Assembly: GCA_041690535.1 (NCBI GenBank)
Contig: JAWLHA010000010.1
Location: forward strand, 1-64,000
DNA: 64,000 nt
Reading direction: 5' to 3'
Origin: JAWLHA01 sp041690535
GTDB taxonomy: Bacteria > Pseudomonadota > Gammaproteobacteria > Thiohalomonadales > Thiohalomonadaceae
How positions within the stretch are numbered: position 1 is the first letter of the stretch; the number at the start of each line of letters is the position of its first letter. The notes under the pieces were generated by a model. The model saw only the letters and a list, made by a program, of their open reading frames with translations. It had not been told where the DNA came from and ran no database searches. Below, one piece after another: positions 44,340 through 52,559 of this stretch. The position numbers and the translations under genes were made by a program.

Positions 44340-44742
44340 CCAAAGACGCTGCGGGCAGCGTGGCATGAGTCTGGTGGCGGCCCTGTTCGCCCTGGTGTTC
44401 ATCGCACTAATCGGCTCGGCCATGGTGCAGATCTCCATGGGCAGCCATGTCTCGGCCACCGATGAAACGCTCTCAACCCGCGCCTTTTACGCGGCCGAGT
44501 CCGGCGCACAGTATGGGTTGAATCGGCTGTTTCCCCTTGACGGTTCGGCAGGCAGCTGCAGCGGCAGCGTCAATTTGAGCTTCACGACGGACGGTTTACT
44601 CGGTTGTAACGCCACGGTCGAGTGCGCCGACGCAGGAGACTACGAGGGCTACCGGCATTACAACCTCACCAGCACGGGACGCTGCGGGACCGGGCCGGAA
44701 GCGGCCGTGCGGAAGGTTGAGGTCGGGGCGCGGCAACTCTAG
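44329..44742 (+). CDS. mshP: MshP-like pilus assembly protein (PilX-type)
   Basis: A 137-residue protein with a prepilin-like N-terminus (GQRG|MSLVAALFALVFIALIGSAM) that lacks the glutamate at +5, as is common for PilX/MshP-type components. The FYAAESGAQYGLNRLF motif follows, along with several cysteines. It overlaps the mshO stop. ATG at 44329 has a fair ribosome site; ATG at 44311 is an alternative. Confidence 0.82.
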   Translation: MSRSQRRCGQRGMSLVAALFALVFIALIGSAMVQISMGSHVSATDETLSTRAFYAAESGAQYGLNRLFPLDGSAGSCSGSVNLSFTTDGLLGCNATVECADAGDYEGYRHYNLTSTGRCGTGPEAAVRKVEVGARQL

Positions 44743-44759
44743 AGAAGACAGGAACGCAC

Positions 44760-47700
44760 ATGGGTTTCGAAGTGCTGAGTGGATACAGACGGCTGGGACA
44801 TGGGCTGGTGGTGCTGGCCGCCTGGGTAGTGCTCCTGTTCAGCGCAGCCGTTCAGCCTGCCCTGGCTGACTGTTCACCCTATCTCGGCAAGGCCACCATC
44901 AATGAGCTGTTTCGCCTGAGCCGCGGGGGAAATGAGCTGGCCTTCACGGAGGTGAAGCGACTGGACCCGACCATCGGCAGCGACATCTATCACGGCTGGA
45001 CGGTTCAGCTCTGTCATCCCACCACCGGCTGCAAACAGGCCTCTTTGGCCAATGCTACGGAAAGCCTCCCGTGGATGATCCTGGATCAGGATCAAATCAG
45101 CCACCACTACTACGACTTACGCTACGGCATGGATGTCATTTTGCAGGACGCCAACGGGGCCATCATTGATTATCTCTCTGTGGCCAACTGGACCAGCGAT
45201 GCAGACCTGCTGACCGCCTGTGATTACTTGTACGACATCACGGCCAACGAGCTGCAGGTCAATACCTTCGACGTGAACCGCCAGGCCGACGGCACGGGCA
45301 CCTGGAGCTATTCGAGCGGAAATTCCGGGGATGACTCCGCCAATGACACGAATGACCCCACGGCCGATCCGGACGCCCCCACCCTGACGCTCTCTCCCAC
45401 GGTCACGGTAAGCCAAGGCGAGGCGGCGACGCTGACACTCACCCTGTCGGAACCGGCCGGGCCACTGGGGGTCACCGCCTTTCTGATGGTCTATGACGGA
45501 ACCGCCCGCATGGGGGTGGACTACGCGGTGATTCCCGTGCTGCCAATCCCGGTCAATATTCTGGCCGGCCAAACCAGCGGCTCCACGCTGATTCCTACTC
45601 TCCACTCCGGGGCAATGGTGGATCGCGAGTTCTATGTCATCGTTTCGAGCGCATTGGGAGCAGTGACCGTCGGCCAATTCGCTACGGTCACCATTCGCGG
45701 CCTGTATGCCCCCACCCACTTCGCCATCGAACACGACGGCAGTGCGGTGAACTGCCAGGCCGAGCCGATCACCATCACCGCCCACGACAGCGCCCATAAC
45801 CCTTTCACAGCCTTTACCGGGACGATTACCCTGACGACCAGCACGGCACACGGCGACTGGGAGGTGATCACCGGAGCAGGCACCCTGAACAACGCCACAG
45901 CGGATGATGGCTGGGCCACCTACACCTATCACCCCAACGACAATGGGCAGGTCGTCCTCGGGCTGCGGAACACCCACGTGGAGACGGTGAACATCCACGT
46001 TACGGCCGGCGCCCTTGGCGAGGATCCCACGGAAGATGCCGATCTCGTGTTCGCACGTTCCGGATTCAATTTCCTCGCCGATGGAACCCGAAACGCCATC
46101 GCCACCCAAATCGCGGGCAAACCCTCCAGCATTGCCCCCGGGTCGCAGCTTATCGAACTGCAGGCAGTGCACACCAGCGACGAGACCGGGGCCTGCGAGG
46201 CGGCACTGACAGGCAGCACCAACATCTCCCTGGCGTTCGAGTGCATCGACCCTGCCGGCTGTTCGAGCCGCCTCCTCACCGTGAACGAAAATCCGGTGGG
46301 GCGCAATGACGCGGGTACCGGCAGCCTCAGCTACGCGACGGTTCCACTGGATTTCGGTGATGCCACCGACGCCACCGCTCCGCTGGTGATCGCCTACCCC
46401 GAGGTCGGAAAAATCAAGCTGCACGCGCGACATGTACTCTCACCCTCGGGAGAGCCCATGTTAGGGGCGAGCAACGAGTTCGTGGTGCGCCCCTTCGCCC
46501 TGCATGTGACCGCTACCGGCAATCCAGGTGCGACAGACGCGGGGGGCGCCGTCTTTACCACCGCCGGCGCCGACTTCACTGTGGGCGTCAAGGCCGTCCT
46601 TTGGGAACAGGGCGATGATCTCGACGGCGACGGGGTGGCGGACGGTCACGGGGCGGGCAATGACGATCCAGGCGACAACGCCGATCTCGCCAACAATCCG
46701 GCGGCGCTCAACTTCGGCCTCGAGACCACTGCCGAGCAGATCCTTCTATCGAGCCGGCTCATTCAGCCTACGGGGAGCACCGATCCAGGCCTTGTAGGCA
46801 CGCTCGGCATCGCTTCATTCGCCTCCGGAAGCGGCAGCACTACCGTGCGGTTCCACGAAGTCGGCATCATTGAACTCGCCGCCAAGATCGCCGACGACAA
46901 CTATCTGGGGATCGGCACCGCCGCCACGGCCAACATCGGCGGCAAGTCCGGCTACGTGGGGCGGTTCACCCCCGCGCGCCTCGGGGTCACCGACAACACA
47001 CCCGTGCAGCGCTGGAGGGGAGGCGAGGCCTACCGTTTCGGCGACACGGTGATCCCCACCGTCGAGAACGGCCACTACTACCGCGCGGTCCAGGCCGGCA
47101 CGAGTGCCGCTGTCGGTGGTGAGCCCACCTGGCCCACCGACGGGGGAGTGGTCAGCGACAATGGCCTGGTGTGGAAGGATCAGGGGACGTTACCCGCCGT
47201 CAGCCTCCGCAACTGGGAGGCGGGCACGGCTTACGGTACCGGCCAGTATGTCCTTCCCACCCTTTACAACGGCCACTTCTACCAGGCCACCACCAGCGGG
47301 GTCGCCGGGGCCACCGAGCCCGACTGGCCAACCGATGGCACCAGCGTGGCCGACGGGGGAGTGCTCTGGACCGACATGGGTGCCATCAGTTCGGCGCACG
47401 ACAACGGGCTTTCGCTGGCTCCCCTGCTGGCTTGGCTGAATGACGGCGCAACTCCGGCAGCGTTCAGTTACTTCGGGCAGAACTTCGGTTTCCGGCAGAA
47501 CCACGAGCCGGCCCTTACCGTGCAAGGGCTGGACACGCAAGGCAGTATCACTCGCAACTACGACGGAACCTTCTGGAAACTCAATCGCCCTCTCTCAGGC
47601 AGAACCGTCACGAATCGCGCCACCACTCGGGGGGCGGTGACCGTCACCCATACCCTGGGGGCCGCGGCCACTGTAGCCAACACCAGCGCCTCTCCCCCCG

Positions 47701-48446
47701 CGACGCCCTACGACGGCACAGGAACACTGACCATCTCCGGGGATGAATTCGCCTACGGCAAGCCCGATGATGGGGACGACACTAACGGTAGTCCCGATCC
47801 CGAGCCACCGGTGGAGGCCGCACTCGAGCTCGCGCTAGCCCCAAGCGATCTCACCGACAGCGATGGGGTGTGCTTCGATTTCAACACCGACGGAGTTTGT
47901 GACGGTTACCGCAGCTTCTCCCCCCTGCGGGGGACCGAACTGCGCTTCGGGCGGCTGGTCTTCGAGGATGCGTTTGGCTCGGAGCTGCAGCACTTAGCAG
48001 TCCCGCTTCACGTCCAGTACTGGGAGGACGACCAGGCCGGCTTCGTGCTGAACGCCGACGATATCACCACCACAGGCGTGACCCTCACCCTGCGCGACCC
48101 CGATCCGACCTACACACTGCTCCCCGGTGATACCTGCGCCTGGGACACGAACGGGGCAAGCGGGATCGGCTGCGACCCGGTCGCCGAGCCCATCCCATCA
48201 CTGGTGCTGGACTATCAGGAGCCGCCAGACATGGCCGACCTCGAGGGACGCTTCAACGTGTGGTTGAAGGCGCCGGGCAAGCGGGGGAGCCTGCAAGTGG
48301 GGGTGACTGCGATGCCCGCCTGGCTCCACTACGATTGGGATGAGGACGCCACCACGGGGGAGAGTGCCCCCAGAGACGCCACCGTGACCTTTGGGCGTTA
48401 CCGGGGTAACGACCGGGTGATCTACTGGCGCGAGGTCTTCAACTGA
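44760..48446 (+). CDS. mshQ: Large MshQ-type pilus-associated protein (DUF6701-like) with Calx-beta-like and paired Trp-rich modules
   Basis: A 1228-residue exported protein (signal peptide ending ALAD near residue 37). After an N-terminal domain comes an acidic linker (DDSANDTNDPTADPD) and a Calx-beta-like domain (about 205-320: GEAATLTLTLSEPAG...MGVDYAVIP...AGQTSGSTLIP). A long DUF6701/MshQ-like body follows. It contains two tandem modules at about 752-808 and 819-873, each with W..G.AY..G, NGHYYRA or NGHFYQA, EP-WPTDG and a final W. These resemble CBM5/12-like or phage-tail surface-binding modules. It is probably the tip or surface adhesin of the pilus. Confidence 0.85.
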   Translation: MGFEVLSGYRRLGHGLVVLAAWVVLLFSAAVQPALADCSPYLGKATINELFRLSRGGNELAFTEVKRLDPTIGSDIYHGWTVQLCHPTTGCKQASLANATESLPWMILDQDQISHHYYDLRYGMDVILQDANGAIIDYLSVANWTSDADLLTACDYLYDITANELQVNTFDVNRQADGTGTWSYSSGNSGDDSANDTNDPTADPDAPTLTLSPTVTVSQGEAATLTLTLSEPAGPLGVTAFLMVYDGTARMGVDYAVIPVLPIPVNILAGQTSGSTLIPTLHSGAMVDREFYVIVSSALGAVTVGQFATVTIRGLYAPTHFAIEHDGSAVNCQAEPITITAHDSAHNPFTAFTGTITLTTSTAHGDWEVITGAGTLNNATADDGWATYTYHPNDNGQVVLGLRNTHVETVNIHVTAGALGEDPTEDADLVFARSGFNFLADGTRNAIATQIAGKPSSIAPGSQLIELQAVHTSDETGACEAALTGSTNISLAFECIDPAGCSSRLLTVNENPVGRNDAGTGSLSYATVPLDFGDATDATAPLVIAYPEVGKIKLHARHVLSPSGEPMLGASNEFVVRPFALHVTATGNPGATDAGGAVFTTAGADFTVGVKAVLWEQGDDLDGDGVADGHGAGNDDPGDNADLANNPAALNFGLETTAEQILLSSRLIQPTGSTDPGLVGTLGIASFASGSGSTTVRFHEVGIIELAAKIADDNYLGIGTAATANIGGKSGYVGRFTPARLGVTDNTPVQRWRGGEAYRFGDTVIPTVENGHYYRAVQAGTSAAVGGEPTWPTDGGVVSDNGLVWKDQGTLPAVSLRNWEAGTAYGTGQYVLPTLYNGHFYQATTSGVAGATEPDWPTDGTSVADGGVLWTDMGAISSAHDNGLSLAPLLAWLNDGATPAAFSYFGQNFGFRQNHEPALTVQGLDTQGSITRNYDGTFWKLNRPLSGRTVTNRATTRGAVTVTHTLGAAATVANTSASPPATPYDGTGTLTISGDEFAYGKPDDGDDTNGSPDPEPPVEAALELALAPSDLTDSDGVCFDFNTDGVCDGYRSFSPLRGTELRFGRLVFEDAFGSELQHLAVPLHVQYWEDDQAGFVLNADDITTTGVTLTLRDPDPTYTLLPGDTCAWDTNGASGIGCDPVAEPIPSLVLDYQEPPDMADLEGRFNVWLKAPGKRGSLQVGVTAMPAWLHYDWDEDATTGESAPRDATVTFGRYRGNDRVIYWREVFN

Positions 48447-48662
48447 ATTAAGCCAAGTTTCGCCGCGGCGGCTGGCCACCAGAGAGAGTCTTTGGAACTG
48501 CGCGCTACAGCTCCTTGACCTTTTCGCTGTTGCGCGTACGACTTTTCGGTGGTCTTGCTGCAAACATTTCGGACGTTGAAGGACGACATCGAGGATTGAA
48601 GGCTGCTCGGGTCGGCTTTAGCAAGCTTCCGCCGTACCGAGACAGAATGAGCGGCAGAACCG

Positions 48663-50069
48663 CTAGGACTCCTCCATCGCCAACTCCTTGATCTTCCGCG
48701 TCAGGGTGTTGCGCCCCCACCCCAGCAGCCGCGCGGCGTCCTGGCGGTGGCCGCCGGTGCGACACAGTGCGGCGGTGATCATGACCCGCTCGAACGCCGG
48801 CACCGCCGTCTCGAGGATCCCCACCTCGCCGGCGGCCAGGCGCTGCTCCGCCCACCGCTGCAGCGGCTCGAGCCAATCCACGTCGGGGCCGGCGGCGACC
48901 TCGGTATCGCGCAGTTCGGGGGGCAGGTCCTCCAGGTGGATCTCCTGACCGGGTGACATGACGGTGAGCCAGCGGCAGGTATTCTCCAGCTGGCGCACAT
49001 TGCCCGGCCAGTCGAGGGTCATCAGGTAGCGCTCGGTGGGCGAGTCGAGCCGCTTGGGCTCCACGTTGAGCTCCTCCGCCGCGCGCTTGAGGAAGTGGTC
49101 CAGCAGGAGCGCCACGTCCTCCCGCCGCTCTCGGAGGGAAGGGATATGGATGCGAATGACATTGAGGCGGTGGAACAGATCCTCGCGGAACAGCCCATCC
49201 TTCACCCGCTGCTCCAGGTTCTGGTGGGTGGCGGCGATGATGCGCACGTCCACCTTGACCGGGCTGTGGCCGCCGACCCGGTAGAATTCCCCATCGGCGA
49301 GCACGCGCAGCAGCCGGGTCTGCAACTCCGCCGGCATATCGCCGATCTCGTCAAGGAAGAGGGTGCCGCCGTTGGCCTGCTCGAAGCGGCCCTGGCGGGT
49401 GGCGTTGGCCCCGGTGAAGGCCCCCCGCTCGTGGCCGAAGAGTTCCGACTCCAACAGGTCGCGAGGTATGGCCGCCATGTTCAGGGCGATGAAAGGTTTG
49501 GCCGCCCGGGGGCTGTGGCGGTGCAGGGCGTGCGCCACCAGCTCCTTGCCGGTGCCCGATTCGCCATTGATGAGCACGGTGATGTTGGAGCGCGACAACC
49601 GACCGATGGCCCGGAACACCTCCTGCATGGAGGGGGCCTCGCCGATGATTTCGGGGGCCTCCTGGGGCGGGGTTTTCTGCACCGACCCCAGGCGATCGTT
49701 GCGGTGGGCGACGGCGCGGCGGGCCAGCTCCACCGCTTCGTCCACGTCGAAGGGCTTGGGCAGGTACTCGAACGCCCCGCCCTGATAGGCGGAGACCGCA
49801 CTGTCCAGGTCCGAGTGAGCGGTCATGATGATCACCGGGAGATGGGGGTGGGCGGCGGTGATCTCCCCCAACAGCTCGAGGCCGCTCCTTCCCGGCATGC
49901 GGATGTCGGTGATGATCGCGTCGGGCTCCTCGCGGCGCAGGGCGCGCAAGGCGCCGTCGGCCTCTTCGAAACTGGTCACCGCCATGTCGGCCTGCTTGAG
50001 CGCCTTCTCGAGCACCCAGCGAATGGAGCGGTCGTCATCGATGATCCAGATCTTGGCTCGCTCGTTCAT
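48663..50069 (-). CDS. ntrC: Nitrogen regulation response regulator NtrC (NR-I)
   Basis: A 468-residue sigma-54 activator. The receiver domain has Asp11/Asp12 and phospho-acceptor Asp55 (IITDIRMPG). The AAA+ domain has Walker A GESGTGKE, the sigma-54-contact loop GAFTGA and Walker B LFLDEIGDMP. The C-terminal Fis-type helix-turn-helix ends RTGGHRQDAARLLGWGRNTLTRKIKEL. It activates nitrogen-assimilation genes such as glnA. Its start overlaps the ntrB stop by four bases. The 216-bp gap between it and mshQ shows no recognisable gene. Confidence 0.96.
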   Translation of the reverse strand: MNERAKIWIIDDDRSIRWVLEKALKQADMAVTSFEEADGALRALRREEPDAIITDIRMPGRSGLELLGEITAAHPHLPVIIMTAHSDLDSAVSAYQGGAFEYLPKPFDVDEAVELARRAVAHRNDRLGSVQKTPPQEAPEIIGEAPSMQEVFRAIGRLSRSNITVLINGESGTGKELVAHALHRHSPRAAKPFIALNMAAIPRDLLESELFGHERGAFTGANATRQGRFEQANGGTLFLDEIGDMPAELQTRLLRVLADGEFYRVGGHSPVKVDVRIIAATHQNLEQRVKDGLFREDLFHRLNVIRIHIPSLRERREDVALLLDHFLKRAAEELNVEPKRLDSPTERYLMTLDWPGNVRQLENTCRWLTVMSPGQEIHLEDLPPELRDTEVAAGPDVDWLEPLQRWAEQRLAAGEVGILETAVPAFERVMITAALCRTGGHRQDAARLLGWGRNTLTRKIKELAMEES

Positions 50070-51184
50070 CGCTCTGCTTCCATTTTCCTGTGACCCACGG
50101 GGGGCGTATGGCCATCTTCCGGATCCAGCGGCACCAGCATGGTGAAGACGGTGCGCCCCGGCTGGCTGTCGCATTCGATCAGCCCCCCGTGGAGATTGAT
50201 GAGCGATTGGGCAATGGGCAGCCCCAACCCGGTGCCGTCCGGCCGGCCGGTGACCATCGGGAGAAAAATGTTCTCCCGCATCTCTTTGTCGACGCCCGGA
50301 CCGTTGTCGATGACGTCGATCCTGGCAACCAGCTTGTGCAGCGTGTGGCCGATGGTGTAGTGCCGAAGCGTGCGGGTGCGCAGGGTGATCTCGCCGCCTT
50401 CCCCGACCGCCTGGGCGGCGTTGCGCACCAGGTTCATGGTGGCCTGGATCAACAGATCCCCATCCGCATTGATCTCCGGAATACTAGGGTCATAGTCCCG
50501 TTGGATCACCACCCCGGGGGGCACTTCGGCCCCCACCACCTGACGCACCCGCTCAAGCACCTCGTGGATGTTGAGGGGCCGTTTCTGAGGCAGGGCGTTG
50601 GGACCGAGCATGCGGTTCATGAGACTCTGCAGACGGTCGGCCTCGCTGATGATGACCCGTGTGTACTCCTGCAACTCCGGCGACTGGAGCTCCCGATCCA
50701 GCAACTGGGCCGCCCCCCGCAGACCGCCCAGGGGATTTTTGATCTCGTGGGCCAACCCGCGCACCAGGGCCCGGGTGGCCTGACTCTGGGCCAGCAGCCC
50801 CTCCTCGCGAATGATGCGCAACTGCCGGTCGACCTGGCTGATCTCCACCAGCAGCTCGCAGGGGCGGTGCGGGTCACTCAAGGGGATGGCGGTCAGGTCG
50901 ACCGTCACCCGCCCCCGGGTGCCGATCTGCAGCACGAGTTCCCTCTCGGTGAAGGGGTGACCGCTGGCGAGGGCCTCCACCATGGCCGCCAGCAGCTCCT
51001 GGTGAGCGATGATCTCCGGGGCGGCGATGCCCACCACCCGACGGGCGCTGATGCCGAACAGCATCTCGCCGGCGGGGTTCAGATAGGTGATCCTCAGCTT
51101 GGGATCGAGCAGCAACACGGCGGTGTGCAGATTCTCGATGACCCGCTGGATGACCTGGGCGTGGGATCGACTCTTTCGTTCCAT
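50066..51184 (-). CDS. ntrB: Nitrogen regulation sensor kinase NtrB (NR-II)
   Basis: A 372-residue cytoplasmic histidine kinase/phosphatase that controls NtrC in response to PII. It has a PAS domain (IENLHTAVLLLDPKLRITYLNPAGEMLFG), phospho-acceptor His146 in GLAHEIKNPLGGLRGAAQLL, the N box NLVRNAAQAV and G boxes (DNGPGVDKE and GRPDGTGLGLPIAQ). The ATG at 51184 aligns with the family start. It is co-transcribed with ntrC. Upstream lie a family B repeat and a family C repeat, then an NtrC site at 51616. Confidence 0.95.
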   Translation of the reverse strand: MERKSRSHAQVIQRVIENLHTAVLLLDPKLRITYLNPAGEMLFGISARRVVGIAAPEIIAHQELLAAMVEALASGHPFTERELVLQIGTRGRVTVDLTAIPLSDPHRPCELLVEISQVDRQLRIIREEGLLAQSQATRALVRGLAHEIKNPLGGLRGAAQLLDRELQSPELQEYTRVIISEADRLQSLMNRMLGPNALPQKRPLNIHEVLERVRQVVGAEVPPGVVIQRDYDPSIPEINADGDLLIQATMNLVRNAAQAVGEGGEITLRTRTLRHYTIGHTLHKLVARIDVIDNGPGVDKEMRENIFLPMVTGRPDGTGLGLPIAQSLINLHGGLIECDSQPGRTVFTMLVPLDPEDGHTPPVGHRKMEAER

Positions 51185-51258
51185 GCAAGGTGAAATGCAA
51201 GAAACAAACCAATGTAAACCCAAAGGGGCGAGAAAGGTGCTCGACCCCGGTTCACGGC

Positions 51259-51321
51259 CAGGGTAAACGCACACTTACATCGCTCACAGCACGGCCGTGA
51301 CGTAAGTATGCGTTCACCCTG
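51259..51321. mobile_element. Family B MITE, short copy B5 with imperfect 10-bp target duplication
   Basis: A 63-bp copy from CAGGGTAAACGCACACT to AGTATGCGTTCACCCTG. Flanks are GGTTCACGGC (51249-51258) and GGCTCACTGC (51322-51331), identical at 8 of 10 positions, so an aged target duplication. It lies 75 bp upstream of ntrB. Confidence 0.82.
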
Positions 51322-51360
51322 GGCTCACTGCAGAAACGGCCCCTCGCGCAACGAGCCACT

Positions 51361-51556
51361 AAGGAAATGCTGATCAGATCCGCTTCCGTCGCCCCCGCCC
51401 CCGATTGAGGCAGTCGAGGGCAGGCTTCGGCGGGAGCCCCGAAAGATCAAGGCACTGGATGCCCGCCTTCGCGGGCATGACGAATTCATCAGGCTTCGCG
51501 GGCATGACGAATTCATCAGGCTTCGCGGGCGTGACGAATTCATCAGCGTTTCCCTA
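51361..51556. repeat. Family C repeat, copy C2, with three tandem 27-bp units
   Basis: The element runs from AAGGAAATGCTGATCAG to ATCAGCGTTTCCCT (roughly inverted ends). Within it a 27-bp unit (CTTCGCGGGCATGACGAATT core) is repeated three times at 51466-51492, 51493-51519 and 51520-51546, nearly identically. Copies C1 and C3 carry one unit, so this is a local expansion. It lies between the NtrC site and ntrB. Confidence 0.72.
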
Positions 51557-51615
51557 AAGGAGCGGGTGGCGGGCGGCCGACGCTTCGCCCCATATTAGAC
51601 ACGTAAAGGTCCAAA

Positions 51616-51632
51616 TGCACCAAAATGGTGCC
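51616..51632. promoter_or_regulatory. NtrC-binding site downstream of the DUF4124 gene, upstream of ntrB
   Basis: TGCACCAAAATGGTGCC matches the NtrC palindrome (TGCACC-N5-GGTGCA) at all but the last base. It lies just after the DUF4124 stop and about 430 bp upstream of ntrB, suggesting autoregulation of ntrBC at a distance. Two repeat elements now separate it from the gene. Confidence 0.65.
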
Positions 51633-51634
51633 GA

Positions 51635-52159
51635 TCAGCGGCGGCGCTGCAGGATAGAGTGTTGCTGAATGTAGAAGGTCACCGGGCTTGAGCGGCTGAT
51701 CACGCTATCGGTCGCATCAACCACCGCCACCGAGGCGGTGTGGGTACCCCGATCCACTTCGGTCAGGATCACACTGGTGGAGGTACCGGTTGACACCGCA
51801 GTGCCGTTGAAGAAGAACCTTAGCCGGTGGCCTGGTTGAAGCGGGGGGTCCACGCTTGCGGAGAGGGTGAGAATGCGGTCGTTGGCCCAGATGGTCTCTT
51901 CCGGCTGCGGAGAGGCAAGGGTGAGGGTCCGATACCCCGGCGGGGGGGCCGGGCGCTCGGGCCGGGCCGGCTCGGGGGCCCGCAGCACCGGGGGAGGCGG
52001 TTCATAGCCCTGGGCCTCCGGCAAGCGCAACTCCTCGGCCCCGTCGACCGGTTGGTCAGTGAACTCAACGGTCCCATCCGGATGGACGATGCGGTACGCC
52101 GGTTCCGCCGCCCAGACGGCGAACGGCAGCAGAAGCATGGCAAGGACGGTTCTTTTCAT
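51635..52159 (-). CDS. Exported DUF4124 domain-containing protein
   Basis: A 174-residue periplasmic protein: signal peptide MKRTVLAMLLLPFAVWA, then a DUF4124 domain (YRIVHPDGTVEFTDQPVDGAEEL), a proline-rich linker (residues about 55-85) and a C-terminal beta-rich Ig-like segment (LRFFFNGTAVSTGTSTSVILTEVDRGTHTASVAVVDA). Its place between glnA and ntrB is common in gammaproteobacteria. Function is unknown. Confidence 0.88.
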   Translation of the reverse strand: MKRTVLAMLLLPFAVWAAEPAYRIVHPDGTVEFTDQPVDGAEELRLPEAQGYEPPPPVLRAPEPARPERPAPPPGYRTLTLASPQPEETIWANDRILTLSASVDPPLQPGHRLRFFFNGTAVSTGTSTSVILTEVDRGTHTASVAVVDATDSVISRSSPVTFYIQQHSILQRRR

Positions 52160-52212
52160 GGGCTGAGCATAGCGAACCCCCAAAGGGCCCACAACACCGC
52201 GGGCGTCCCATC

Positions 52213-52480
52213 CAGGGTGAACGCATACTAACGTCACCGCCGTGCTGTGAGTGACGTAAGTCCTTGAAAGCAGGTCCGCTGTGAATACGACCGACATGGA
52301 TGTCGGGAGTGAAGATTATGCAGGAGCAATCATCTTCCATCCCTGTACGCTCGACGGCCGCGGCCGCTTCGGGCATCCCTGCCCTCCCGCGGCATAAGTG
52401 CGTCCTTGCACCAATCCATGCGGCCGACGACCTGCTTTCAAGGACTTACGTCGCTCGTGGATGAGTATGCATTCACCCTG
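52213..52480. mobile_element. Family B MITE, full-length copy B6 with perfect 10-bp target duplication
   Basis: A 268-bp copy from CAGGGTGAACGCATACT to AGTATGCATTCACCCTG, flanked by GCGTCCCATC on both sides (52203-52212 and 52481-52490). The interior matches copies B1 and B3 closely. The inner arms pair with one mismatch in 25. It lies between glnA and the DUF4124 gene, 53 bp upstream of the latter's start codon. It fills most of that 400-bp gap along with the glnA terminator. Confidence 0.9.
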
Positions 52481-52506
52481 GCGTCCCATCCCCTTGGGGC
52501 GCACCC

Positions 52507-52536
52507 AATAAAAAACGCCCCCTGACGGGGGCGTTA
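52507..52536 (-). terminator. Rho-independent terminator of glnA
   Basis: On the minus strand AACGCCCCCGTCAGGGGGCGTT forms a strong stem-loop followed by a run of at least five T (seen as AATAAAAAA on the plus strand at 52507-52515). It lies 24 bp past the glnA stop. Confidence 0.85.
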
Positions 52537-52559
52537 TTGGAGGCCGGATGTGCTGCAGC

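Noticed and set aside
48447..48662. Possible gene remnant between mshQ and ntrC (minus-strand frame with Arg/Ser-rich reading)
   Set aside because: There is no start, ribosome site or recognisable motif; it is treated as plain intergenic sequence.
51195..51212. Sigma-54-like sequence (TTGG-N10-TTGCA spacing) just upstream of ntrB
   Set aside because: The GG-N10-GC spacing is right, but the predicted transcript would start essentially at the ntrB ATG, leaving no room for a ribosome site, and the -24 box is weak (TTGGTTT).
51466..51546. Possible CRISPR array (three 27-bp repeats)
   Set aside because: The units are directly adjacent with no spacers and belong to a dispersed REP-type repeat.
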